Shown one piece after another: positions 27,574 to 35,850 of a DNA stretch of 64,000 nucleotides. Source of the stretch: CAITUY01 sp964611575 (GTDB lineage Bacteria > Verrucomicrobiota > Kiritimatiellia > CAIKKV01 > CAITUY01). The notes below the pieces were generated by a model. The model was given only the letters and a program-made list of their open reading frames with translations. It searched no databases and was not told the DNA's origin. How positions within the stretch are numbered: the first letter of the stretch is position 1; every line of letters starts with the position of its first letter. The stretch covers positions 1 to 64,000 of the forward strand of contig CAZTAJ010000003.1 of assembly GCA_964611575.1 (NCBI GenBank). The letters run 5' to 3'. A program made the position numbers and the translations under genes.

Positions 27574-30500
27574 TCAAGGGATTGGCCCATTCGGGGGCTC
27601 TAGCCGAATCTGCATCTGCTGGATGAAGCGTTCTACGTCGGATGGAGGAATCTGATTGAGGAGAAACGCGAGCATGTCTTCCTGCCTGGGCTGGCCGAAA
27701 ACCATTCGATAGGCCACCAGCGACCGTTTGAGGTCCTCGAAATCTTGGACGTCCCGGCTCATGGGCAGCATGGGCACGTGCCGTTCAATGAATGCTCCAT
27801 TCTGAACCGGGAAGACCCAGAAGGGATGAAGATCATTCGCGTCTGCCGGTCGTTTGCTGACCGCAGCTCGGAAAACTGAGTCCCAAGGATCAGGGCTTGT
27901 GCCATCAAACGCTGCCTCGCTAAACACGCGAGCCAGATTCTTCCGGACGGCATGTCCTTTGTATCGGTGTATACGCCCCTCCCGCTGCTCAAGGTCCACG
28001 GGGTTGGACGGCAAGTTCCAATGCACAATCGCGTGGCAGTACAGGTGGAAGTCGAGCCCCTCCTGCCCTACCGAGGTGGTCGACAGGACGAACGGCCAAA
28101 AGGGGGAGTTGAACGCGCTGCGCACCTGATCCGTGCGTGCGACCTGCTCTTCATCCTCCGACCGCTCGGCACCGAAGCGAAGGGCGAATCGCACCCGCAT
28201 GTTCCGTCGGTCGACGTCAATACCGCCTTCACCTTTGACTCGGATGCGATCAACTCCGACACGCGAGGTGCGCAGGCTCACCGATCCGGCGATCTCTTCA
28301 GCGATGTCAGCGCAGGCTTCCTTGAACGGATGGTCGAACACTCCCAGCGATTCCCTCAGTACGTGCACGTACTCGTCGAGCACAGCCTGCAACCCTCCAT
28401 CCAGGCAGTACTCGGTGACACGTAGCCAGTAAGGTTCGCGCCGGTTCATACCCCTGATGAGACCCAAGCTTTCGGGCAAGTTGAACAGGGACAGGAAGGC
28501 GTAGGCGATGGCACCTGCTTGGTTCCGCGCAATGGGTTCGGCGAGCGCATCGGCAGACGCAGAAAGTCGGCCGAGTGCCCGCAGGCAACAGGGGCCAAGG
28601 CCGGCAACAGCCATGAGCGCAAGTACATGAGCAAGATCAGCCGGGCGCTTCCCGAGCGACAGGGTCTTCTGCAGGTACTTCTGAACCAGATCGCGAGCCT
28701 CTTCGACGTGATCACCCCAGCGGCTTTCCTCGGATTTGTCCTCATCCTGCGTTGAATAGCAGCGCCAGGCTTGAATGAGGTCCTTCTGGGAAAACCAGGC
28801 AACAGCAGCCTTCCGATCGCTAAGCAGGTCCAGAAGAATGGGTGCCGCCCAGTACCACCGCTCGTCTTCCGCTCCTGTCGTCGTGGCGCGGACTTTCAGT
28901 CTCGCCAGCATCGTCTCAATGTCCCGCTGAACAGAGGCGACTACGGCTCCGGCTGATGGGACACCCCCATCATGGATAAGGGTCGGCACAACTTTCAGTG
29001 GGTCCCCGCACCGGGCCAGCGTAATGCTGGGGTAGATCATCCCGAGCACCGCCATACCCGTAAGGCGCTCGTCCGATCTGGCGAAACGTAGCAACGGTCT
29101 ACGTGCTTTGCGCGCGGCCTCATCATTACTCGCATCAGGCTCAAAAAGCAGAATGCTTTGCCTTTCGGCTTCGTAGCTGACCATAGCCGAAATCACCTTC
29201 GGGACGACCTTCCAGCAGGAGAAGACCAGACGCTTAGTGATACCGGCAAGGGCTGGATCTGCGTATGGACCGGCGAGTTGGTAGTATGGCAAAGATGGAG
29301 GCATCCAAAGCAGTTTCCACGCCCCTTTGTCAACGGTATCGGCCATCAGGGACCGGAGCCTGGCGTTTCCAGAATCGCATTGGCGGTACTTCGATATTTC
29401 ACTCCAGCGGAGGAGCAAGTGCTTCCGGTCCGCCAGAAGCGTAGCGAGCCGGTCTGTCTGCCCGGAAGCCACATCACGTAGGAAGTCCCTCTTGAGGACA
29501 TAATCATCCATGAAGTTCAGCAGGTAAGGTGCAGACTTCCAGTACTCCACGGTCGTACCGTGCGACAGTTCGTCGGCAACCTGTTCATGCCTGATGAATG
29601 CATGCAGGTCTTGCGGCGTGAGCGGGACAGGGTCTGCGCCCACCTGTTTCAGCATCCCGTCACGGTCTGTGGTTGCGGCCAGTCTCTCCGTTCGAACCAT
29701 CACGCGCCTGAGTCGGGTCTCCATCTCCTGCTTTACGGCAAGCAGTCCGCCATCCGGTTCCTGGCCGAGCGTAAGCATGCGTCCTCTGTAGTCGTCGAGG
29801 ACATCCTTGAAAGCATCGGTCTCGGCCTTGTTGTCCTGGAGAAATCCGAGTGTCGTCAGAAAATCGGCATAGTGGTCGTCCTGTTCCGTTTCATGGCTCA
29901 GGGTGAGCATCTTGTAGGGGGTGGCCGAGAGCAAAAGAACATGGGCACGCGAATGGCCGTCAGAGTACTGGAAGAGGTCCTGCGCCAGGATAGCGGCCTC
30001 GTTGTCTCCTGTTAGAAGATGCCGAAACCGCTGGAACTCATCCATGATAATCAGATCTGGCTCCAATGCCTCCAGACATGATGATGCGAGAAGAGCCCGA
30101 AGCTCACCAATCACGCAGTTACGCTCCTGCCCGTCCTCCCGCGAGATGCGTGCGTCGTGACGGCAGAACGCCTCGCACAGTCGCTCAAATCGAGATCGGA
30201 TGTCCGGCTTGCCCTCGCGCTTCTCAGTCGCAATTCGATGCTCCAGGTCTTCCAGGAACCCGGCTTCCACAGAGGCGTCAACCTTGGTCTCTGAGGAAAA
30301 CATGCGCCGGCAGCGGTGGTGGAAGTTATTGGCGTACATCCCACCGCGGAGCACGTTTGCCGGGGCTTTACCTCGAAGATTCCACGGCCCACGCAGGAGG
30401 CGGTACAGAAGCGCGCGTTCATCGGATATCCCCATGCTGGACTTCAGATCGAAAGATGTACCCGGAGTGAAGGAAACGAAGTTCAACTTGTTCGCCTTGA

Positions 30501-30849
30501 GATCATGAATGCAGGTGGGAAGCATTGTGATCCGCGACGGCAGGGAGAAGTCTCTGTCCTTGGTGATGTTCAAGCGAGCGATGTTCTGTCGAGCGATGTC
30601 GCCGTTGGAACAGATATAGACAATGTCAATTCGTGGCACTTTGTCCCAGAGGTGGTCAATGGCACGGGCAACGACTCCACGCGCGACCAGTGTCTTCCCC
30701 AGGCCGACTTCATCCGCGATGAGAAATCGCCGGGTAGGATCGCTGGGGTTGTACATTCGGTCGAATACGTAGTCCACAGTGCGACGCTGGAAATCCTTCA
30801 GGCCGGCAAGCACCTTGTTCACGTCGGGTTTCTCGCGTCGGCGGGTCAT
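27574..30849 (-). CDS. Large SNF2-like DEAD/DEAH helicase
   Basis: A 1091-residue superfamily 2 ATPase. 'FLIADEVGLGKTLVARGVV' contains Walker A near residue 46-54; 'LIIMDEFQRFRHLL' (a DEFQ form of motif II) is near 266, 'VLLLSATPYKML' follows, and the C-terminal core carries 'TTSVGQEGLDFH' and 'LEQREGRIHRYKGHA' near 955. Between the two cores is a long insert of unknown role. ATGA at 30846-30849 overlaps the stop of the phospholipase-D-fold gene, so the start is well fixed; the frame extends to 30888 but lacks support. It forms a three-gene set with the PLD and DUF6361 genes. Together they look like a helicase-nuclease unit, separate from the SNF2 gene at 23850-26834. Confidence 0.85.
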   Translation of the reverse strand: MTRRREKPDVNKVLAGLKDFQRRTVDYVFDRMYNPSDPTRRFLIADEVGLGKTLVARGVVARAIDHLWDKVPRIDIVYICSNGDIARQNIARLNITKDRDFSLPSRITMLPTCIHDLKANKLNFVSFTPGTSFDLKSSMGISDERALLYRLLRGPWNLRGKAPANVLRGGMYANNFHHRCRRMFSSETKVDASVEAGFLEDLEHRIATEKREGKPDIRSRFERLCEAFCRHDARISREDGQERNCVIGELRALLASSCLEALEPDLIIMDEFQRFRHLLTGDNEAAILAQDLFQYSDGHSRAHVLLLSATPYKMLTLSHETEQDDHYADFLTTLGFLQDNKAETDAFKDVLDDYRGRMLTLGQEPDGGLLAVKQEMETRLRRVMVRTERLAATTDRDGMLKQVGADPVPLTPQDLHAFIRHEQVADELSHGTTVEYWKSAPYLLNFMDDYVLKRDFLRDVASGQTDRLATLLADRKHLLLRWSEISKYRQCDSGNARLRSLMADTVDKGAWKLLWMPPSLPYYQLAGPYADPALAGITKRLVFSCWKVVPKVISAMVSYEAERQSILLFEPDASNDEAARKARRPLLRFARSDERLTGMAVLGMIYPSITLARCGDPLKVVPTLIHDGGVPSAGAVVASVQRDIETMLARLKVRATTTGAEDERWYWAAPILLDLLSDRKAAVAWFSQKDLIQAWRCYSTQDEDKSEESRWGDHVEEARDLVQKYLQKTLSLGKRPADLAHVLALMAVAGLGPCCLRALGRLSASADALAEPIARNQAGAIAYAFLSLFNLPESLGLIRGMNRREPYWLRVTEYCLDGGLQAVLDEYVHVLRESLGVFDHPFKEACADIAEEIAGSVSLRTSRVGVDRIRVKGEGGIDVDRRNMRVRFALRFGAERSEDEEQVARTDQVRSAFNSPFWPFVLSTTSVGQEGLDFHLYCHAIVHWNLPSNPVDLEQREGRIHRYKGHAVRKNLARVFSEAAFDGTSPDPWDSVFRAAVSKRPADANDLHPFWVFPVQNGAFIERHVPMLPMSRDVQDFEDLKRSLVAYRMVFGQPRQEDMLAFLLNQIPPSDVERFIQQMQIRLEPPNGPIP

Positions 30850-32705
30850 TGCTGAAGCTCCTGTCTCACCTGCCAGATGGGCTCCCATGCTCTGATGAAC
30901 CCCGGAGGAAGCAGATTCATGCCGTCAGGAGTCTTCCCGAGATCGTCAACCAACCTGGCCACCCGGTCAAGTTTCTCGGGATGGCGATGAAGCGTTCGGA
31001 GTAGTGGCTCAAGGAGTGAGAGGTCTTGATGCAGCCAGGAAGTGCCGTCGGCATCGTCCTTGCCCACGTTCTTCCGGAAGTCAGCCAGTTTGGAGAACGC
31101 ATCCGAGTCCTCGTCTGCCAGCAGGAATAGCAGAAAACGGATGACCTCACCGCGATTTCTAAGGAGTGTGCGCACTAGTCGTTCCCTGCGATCTTCTGGC
31201 ATTCCCTCAACCGGTACGTTCACAACGAACTGCTTGATCGTCGTGTGTTTGCCCACCTTCGCCTTCACCTCAAAGGCAAAGAAAGTGGTGATGGCTTCGA
31301 AAGAGATGGCCTCAAAGGTCGCGGAGAAGCCGGATTGGCGGTCAGGGGGGATCCCTGCACTGTCTGGCAGCGTGACAGGCCAGGCCTTCACTTCCACTCC
31401 GTCGGGAAAGACGGGTGTTCCTCTCGTGGTCAGCCGGAGGGAGAACCTATCGGCAATGGTCGAGGGACCCACTTTCCCTGTCATCCGTGCGGTTGCAATG
31501 GCTGTGCGCGCTGACTCGGCTAGGTCCTCAGCTTCCTGCTTTGCCTTGTCGATTGGCGGCGGTTCCGCCGGTGCGCTGTACTCTCGCAATAAGTCACTGA
31601 AACGTGTTTCCCCTTTGACCTGGGCCATGATGGCGTCCACACCACAGAAACTCTTCTTCCCAGTCAATTCCACCATGAACTCGACGTTCCGACGAAAGGC
31701 GGCCGTAGTGGCATTTGCCGAGCCAGTCCAGATGCGGGCATTCCATCCGGCATCCGCGACGAACAGCTTCGCGTGAAGCCCCTGGAGGGGGGCATCGCGA
31801 AGGTCTTCCGCCGCTTCTGCGTCGTCAGCGTCCTCAATGTCGGCGTCCGGGTCCAGACAGTAGACCTTATGGAAGCACTGCAGGTCCTCTTTGCTCATGG
31901 CGTTCAGCACATCGACACGGGAAACGAGCATGTCCCCGTCTTCCGCAGCCGCCAATTCAGGCAGCACACCTGCATCCAGAAACGGCGAGATAATCAGGAG
32001 GCGATCCAAGCGACCGTCAGGCTTCCATCGTGACTCGCCCTCAATGCCGATAGCATGGAAACGAAGGTCCGAGAATCCCTCCGGAGGCGCGAAGTTGACC
32101 TTCCGCAACTCACGTTCCATGACGGCGACGTGCTGCCGAAGAGAAGACGGCGCCTCCCTGAGCATCATCCCTGGTAGCGAGGCCACAAAGTTGGCCAGGG
32201 GATGATTGGCGGCGTAAGCGTTCTTCCGCTCCATCACTTCTCCTTCGAGTGACAGCAGCGTGTCCCAAGAGCGATCGAAGGTGAGGTTGCGGCTGAGGCA
32301 CAGGACGCGGTACATCACCGGCACGGACGAATCAGAAGGGAGAAAGCGGAGCACCCAGACCTTGGGATGGAAGATGCCATGCTTCCGGGGCGCCGTGACT
32401 TCGTGGACCATGTTTTCGAGGTTGTTGAGGAGGATGCGATTCCCCTTCGGGACGGAGATCCCGCCAGCCTGACAGAAGATGTGAACCCTATCCGCATATC
32501 GTCGTATGGCTTCCAGGATCGCCAGAGGGTCACCGGTAGGCTTCCCCGCGTCATCTTCCCAGTCGAAAAGCGCAAACGCGAGCGGGACCGTCAAGAGTGT
32601 CATAAGGTCCAACGAATAGGTTGTCCCGATGGCGCGTTCAAGGTCATAGCCGACCGGTGGACGAAGGGCTTCAAGCAGGTGACGACGTTCCAAGGGCCTA
32701 AGCAT
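30846..32705 (-). CDS. Phospholipase-D-fold nuclease-like protein, DrmC-like role
   Basis: A 619-residue PLD-superfamily protein. The second catalytic half is clear: 'LHAKLFVAD' followed by 'RIWTGSANATTAAF' gives HxK, D and GSxN. The first half is 'FHPKVWVLRF' plus 'CLSRNLTFD', giving HxK and SxN with the acidic residue missing at its usual place. The rest is mixed alpha/beta with no further motif. PLD-fold proteins are a standard DISARM part (DrmC) and also occur in other antiphage systems, usually as nucleases. It overlaps the DUF6361 stop by 8 bases and the helicase start by 4, so the three are translationally coupled. Confidence 0.8.
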   Translation of the reverse strand: MLRPLERRHLLEALRPPVGYDLERAIGTTYSLDLMTLLTVPLAFALFDWEDDAGKPTGDPLAILEAIRRYADRVHIFCQAGGISVPKGNRILLNNLENMVHEVTAPRKHGIFHPKVWVLRFLPSDSSVPVMYRVLCLSRNLTFDRSWDTLLSLEGEVMERKNAYAANHPLANFVASLPGMMLREAPSSLRQHVAVMERELRKVNFAPPEGFSDLRFHAIGIEGESRWKPDGRLDRLLIISPFLDAGVLPELAAAEDGDMLVSRVDVLNAMSKEDLQCFHKVYCLDPDADIEDADDAEAAEDLRDAPLQGLHAKLFVADAGWNARIWTGSANATTAAFRRNVEFMVELTGKKSFCGVDAIMAQVKGETRFSDLLREYSAPAEPPPIDKAKQEAEDLAESARTAIATARMTGKVGPSTIADRFSLRLTTRGTPVFPDGVEVKAWPVTLPDSAGIPPDRQSGFSATFEAISFEAITTFFAFEVKAKVGKHTTIKQFVVNVPVEGMPEDRRERLVRTLLRNRGEVIRFLLFLLADEDSDAFSKLADFRKNVGKDDADGTSWLHQDLSLLEPLLRTLHRHPEKLDRVARLVDDLGKTPDGMNLLPPGFIRAWEPIWQVRQELQQ

Positions 32706-33909
32706 GTTTCAGGCCCTCCATGATGTCGGTAACGATCTGGTGGGTCACTCCCCATCGGAAATCCAGGCGCCCGGCGCCGGCTGCGCCAGTCCAGAGTTCG
32801 AGAGCCCTCGCATTTTCCAGCCGGGCCAAGGATTTCTTGAGAGCCCGCTCTCGTTCCTTGATGAGTTGCCGGGCCCCAGCGTGTGCTGCCAGCTTAGCGG
32901 GGGAAGGCGCAGTCAGAACCAGAATGACCCAGTCTTTCGTGAACCTAACGGTTCTGGAGGGTACTCTCGCCCCTGCGGTATCCAGAATCTGCCAGAATCG
33001 CTCCTGATTCCAACCGCGGAGAGCCGCGCCTCGTGCGTTGACCAAATCAGCCCACTGTCGAAACTGTTCGTCGTAGTGATGAATGAGTTCATCATTGCGG
33101 CCAAGCTGCGAGAGCATCAGATTATAGAGGAGGGCTGCACCATGGATTGTCTCGGAGAAACACCGCGCGTGGTCCACTTGCTCCTTATTGAGCGAAGGAA
33201 AATCCCCATAGCCAGCGTCGGCCCAGCAGAATGGGCTGTCGCTCGGAGAGGTCCTGCGGGAGATCAGATGTGCTAGGAGCGACCTCGGGGCATGAGTCAA
33301 TACCCGTTCCTGCAAGTATTTGGCCTCCTTGCGGTCCAGTAGGAAAGAAGCATCATCAGGAAATCCTTCGGGCACTGGGGGCAGGCCGGAGTGCCAATTC
33401 AGGCCGGCACTTCCAGACACGACATCCCCGTCCTCGCTTCGCAGCATCCGACCCCGTGTCGTGCGCCAGCGGTCGACCGAACGGTGATACTGATCCTGTG
33501 ATCCGTTGAAGAGACGTATGCCCCAGGCCCCTAAGCCCTGCCAGTAGATGTTGCTCGGCAGCCGCCGTAACGTCTCTCTGGCGACGCGACCGATGACATC
33601 CAGGGTTTCCCCTCCCTTCTCAAGACCGTTGACCAGCGCGATCTCGCGTGTCCTCGCCCATTCTGCGATGCGAGCCGACTCGATTCTTCCTTCCTCTGCT
33701 GCCCGGTAGATCCATGGGATGAACAGGAAATACCTGGCGCGCGTCTGGACGGTGCCGGTGCCCGGGAAGAGCAGATCAGCGAAGCCGTCGCGGATCGTGC
33801 CGATGCCCAACTCGTCCCGAGTGCCCTGCTCACCAAATGCCTCAATGACATCAACCATCTTCCGGCGTTCGTGCTCCGAGTAGTCTAGCCATGTGAAGGT
33901 TGATCTCAT
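32698..33909 (-). CDS. DUF6361-family protein, first gene of the array
   Basis: A 403-residue protein beginning 'MRSTFTWLDYSEHERRKM', followed by 'TRDELGIGTIRDGFADLLFP' and 'ARYFLFIPWIYRAAEE', which I recognise as the DUF6361 pattern. No catalytic motif is obvious; the C-terminus is helical and basic. I start it at 33909 because the family begins with this motif; the frame runs to 33963 and the ribosome site is weak for both. It is the first gene of the minus-strand array and sits behind a possible promoter at 33954-33982. Genes of this family tend to occur with a PLD protein and a helicase, as here, but the biochemical role is unknown. Confidence 0.7.
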   Translation of the reverse strand: MRSTFTWLDYSEHERRKMVDVIEAFGEQGTRDELGIGTIRDGFADLLFPGTGTVQTRARYFLFIPWIYRAAEEGRIESARIAEWARTREIALVNGLEKGGETLDVIGRVARETLRRLPSNIYWQGLGAWGIRLFNGSQDQYHRSVDRWRTTRGRMLRSEDGDVVSGSAGLNWHSGLPPVPEGFPDDASFLLDRKEAKYLQERVLTHAPRSLLAHLISRRTSPSDSPFCWADAGYGDFPSLNKEQVDHARCFSETIHGAALLYNLMLSQLGRNDELIHHYDEQFRQWADLVNARGAALRGWNQERFWQILDTAGARVPSRTVRFTKDWVILVLTAPSPAKLAAHAGARQLIKERERALKKSLARLENARALELWTGAAGAGRLDFRWGVTHQIVTDIMEGLKHA

Positions 33910-33953
33910 ATTTTCTCGAATGCTAGCGCGCCTAACGCGCGGATATCTGAGGA

Positions 33954-33982
33954 AAGCTACCACGGCAATCTAGCCGGTTCAA
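33954..33982 (-). promoter_or_regulatory. Candidate sigma70-type promoter of the defence array
   Basis: On the minus strand TTGAAC (33982-33977) and TAGCTT (33959-33954) are separated by 17 bases, about 45 bases upstream of the DUF6361 start. A GCGCG-CCTAA-CGCGC hairpin lies in the would-be leader. The -10 match is weak, so this is a candidate only. Confidence 0.35.
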
Positions 33983-34060
33983 GGTTACGCACACCTCACA
34001 CACGCACGACCACGCACCTGCTTGGGGATCTTGGCGAAACCGCGCCACACAAGCGTCCAT

Positions 34061-34090
34061 TTGACATAGCGCAGGGTGGCCCCCTATGCT
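34061..34090 (+). promoter_or_regulatory. Sigma70-type promoter for the 34117 gene
   Basis: TTGACA (34061-34066), an 18-base spacer and TATGCT (34085-34090) give a near-consensus promoter, with transcription expected to begin around 34097, 20 bases before the ATG at 34117. It is divergent from the defence array. Confidence 0.6.
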
Positions 34091-34116
34091 GCCCGCAAGT
34101 CATGTGGGGATTGATA

Positions 34117-34728
34117 ATGCGTCGCTACCCAAAGAAGCTGTCTGTTCTGGTCACGAGGCTGTCGAATCAGGAGCGGAACGCCATTGACCGGACTCTGGCC
34201 TTTATGACGTACAACCCCTCGATTGGGCGTGTCCTGGAGAAAGGGGGCGTAGGGAAGTTCCAGGAATTTGCGGTAAAGCGCCTTCTCCCCCCGTTATCGA
34301 AATGCCAGACCCGTGGAGCCTTTGACAAACATGTGCTCGGATCAATCACGTCCCTGCGGAGGATCCTCAAGACTCACGGCGGCCAGCCGGCCTCATTCGG
34401 CCAAGCGCAAAAGCCGGTTACCGTATTCCTCAAGGTCTACTGTGACTGGGCGAATCGCCCCTCACCGGCCATTGCCGAGGTGGTGCGACCATGGCTTCAC
34501 GTGCCACTGGACAGCATTCTGATGAAATGGCTCCGCCAGAACCTCCGCGCGGACTTCGATGCCAGAATCGCACACATCTATATAGAACACGGGATCAGGC
34601 CATCGAAGCTGGATCTGCTACATATGAACCGGGCAATGTACCTCGCCTGGCAGAAGTGGTTCCGCGAAATCCACCCTAAACGCCCCGTTCTACTGGATGT
34701 CATCTGGGCCGTGCAGAGGGGTGCCTGA
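34117..34728 (+). CDS. Hypothetical protein, island cargo
   Basis: A 203-residue basic protein I do not recognise. It begins 'MRRYPKKLSVLVTRLSNQER' and is mostly helical, with 'VFLKVYCDWANRPSPAI' in the middle and 'LHMNRAMYLAWQKWF' near the end. There is no signal peptide, membrane helix or known catalytic motif. The ATG at 34117 is favoured over 34102 because the predicted transcript starts about 34097 and GGGG lies upstream. It is divergent from the defence array and convergent with the PD-(D/E)XK-like gene, with 16 bases between the stops. The good promoter and clean reading frame argue that it is a real gene. Confidence 0.6.
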   Translation: MRRYPKKLSVLVTRLSNQERNAIDRTLAFMTYNPSIGRVLEKGGVGKFQEFAVKRLLPPLSKCQTRGAFDKHVLGSITSLRRILKTHGGQPASFGQAQKPVTVFLKVYCDWANRPSPAIAEVVRPWLHVPLDSILMKWLRQNLRADFDARIAHIYIEHGIRPSKLDLLHMNRAMYLAWQKWFREIHPKRPVLLDVIWAVQRGA

Positions 34729-34744
34729 ACTGCTTTCGGCCAAA

Positions 34745-35119
34745 TCATCGCCGAACGTCCTGAAGTCTTCGCTCAAGCACCGCCTCAAGGCGCCGCACGA
34801 GGTTACTGCGCCACTGAGGGACCATGTCGGGTGGATAGAGCGCAAGCACGTCGAACTGGTTTTCCTGATAGACGCGCAGCTTGTGCCGAGCACTGGCGAT
34901 GTAACCGGGATCTCCGGTAATGCCGAAGTATTCGATGAGCGGGCCGCATTGAAGCGAGAAATCTGCGTACCATATTTTCGTCTTCCCGGCATCCACAACA
35001 GCCGTCGGTTTTTCATAGATGAAGGGAATGCGCCGGCTGTCGAGAAAGTCGCCGATCTGGCGTTCCATGCGGGATTTGTACTCAGGCCTTCGGCCTGTTT
35101 GGTAATTGCAATCGTCCAT
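34745..35119 (-). CDS. Small PD-(D/E)XK-fold nuclease-like protein
   Basis: A 124-residue protein with the layout of a single PD-(D/E)XK domain: 'SRMERQIGDFLDSRRIPFIY' (first helix with conserved E), 'TKIWYADFSL' (the D), 'GPLIEYFGITGD' (E on the next strand), then 'ASARHKLRVYQENQFDVLAL', where relatives usually have K and a helix-strand end. This resembles the VSR/MTES_1575-type endonuclease group. The ribosome site is weak. It is convergent with the gene to its left and divergent from the NERD gene to its right. DNA cleavage is plausible but not shown; the acidic residues look complete. Confidence 0.6.
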   Translation of the reverse strand: MDDCNYQTGRRPEYKSRMERQIGDFLDSRRIPFIYEKPTAVVDAGKTKIWYADFSLQCGPLIEYFGITGDPGYIASARHKLRVYQENQFDVLALYPPDMVPQWRSNLVRRLEAVLERRLQDVRR

Positions 35120-35209
35120 CCCATTGGGAGGGAAAGGTAGTATTTGAAGGTTTCGGTAAGCCGAATACCTGGCCGGTAGCTTTATAATCGAGTGGTGCCT
35201 GCATAAAGG

Positions 35210-35686
35210 ATGGCGCTCAACAACGGCCGGATCAAGTGCGGCAAGGGTTCATGCCGACGGACCAAAGATCCCGACTGGGCGGCGGCCGAAAAAGAAGTCG
35301 GCAGGATGCTGGCGGAGCTTCTTCTGGATGGCTGCCTTGTCCTGAATGATGTGCCGTTCCCGTATGGCAATCTGGATCATCTTGTTATCAGGCCGGATGG
35401 CACCGTATTCCTCATTGAAACGAAGTCCCATCGGGGCAAGGTCACCTGGGACGGTAAACGGCTCTTGATTAACAGGCGCCCGTTCTCCTCAAATCCCATT
35501 TGCCAGATTAACCGAAGTATCCGGTGGGTGCGACAGATGGCCAAGCGGCTTTTCGGGCACAACCCCTGGATCGTGGCGATCCTCGCATTCCCGAATGCTC
35601 AGGTGGTGATCCGGCGACCCGTGAAACGGATCAACGTGCTCAACTCCAAGGATATTCTCGCGTTCATCAGAGCGTACCGACGTTGA
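35210..35686 (+). CDS. NERD-domain nuclease-related protein
   Basis: A 158-residue protein matching the NERD (nuclease-related) domain: 'AAEKEVGRMLAELLLDG', 'LVLNDVPFPYGNLDHLVIRP', then 'VFLIETKSHRGKVTWDG', supplying the D-(ExK) residues of a PD-(D/E)XK core. The C-terminal helix 'QINRSIRWVRQMAKRLFG' and 'VAILAFPNAQVVI' complete the fold. TATAAT at 35183-35188 could be a -10 element, but no good -35 is seen. It is one of four small nuclease- or repair-type cargo genes between the array and the integrase, consistent with an accessory defence role (inference). Confidence 0.75.
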   Translation: MALNNGRIKCGKGSCRRTKDPDWAAAEKEVGRMLAELLLDGCLVLNDVPFPYGNLDHLVIRPDGTVFLIETKSHRGKVTWDGKRLLINRRPFSSNPICQINRSIRWVRQMAKRLFGHNPWIVAILAFPNAQVVIRRPVKRINVLNSKDILAFIRAYRR

Positions 35687-35805
35687 TCTCTCCCACCTTC
35701 ACATCTCACTTGATTCCGCGCTCCCATCCTGTCCCAAATCTTCCCTGCCTGTTCCAGCGAAGCCCATGGACCCGCCGCACCGCACGCACGCATACTGACG
35801 AACAG

Positions 35806-35823
35806 AAACCGTACGCACGGTTT
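35806..35823. other. Perfect 7-bp inverted repeat before the glycosylase gene
   Basis: AAACCGT and ACGGTTT flank a 4-base loop (ACGC) in the 164-base gap between the NERD gene and the HhH-GPD gene, 27 bases before the latter's ATG. No T-run follows, so it is more likely an operator or leader hairpin than a terminator. Confidence 0.3.
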
Positions 35824-35850
35824 GGAGCTTTGTTCAGCAGGAGGACGGCG

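Noticed and set aside
35524..35850. 109-codon N-terminal extension of the HhH-GPD gene
   Set aside because: It would overlap the NERD gene, and a far better ribosome site precedes the ATG at 35851.
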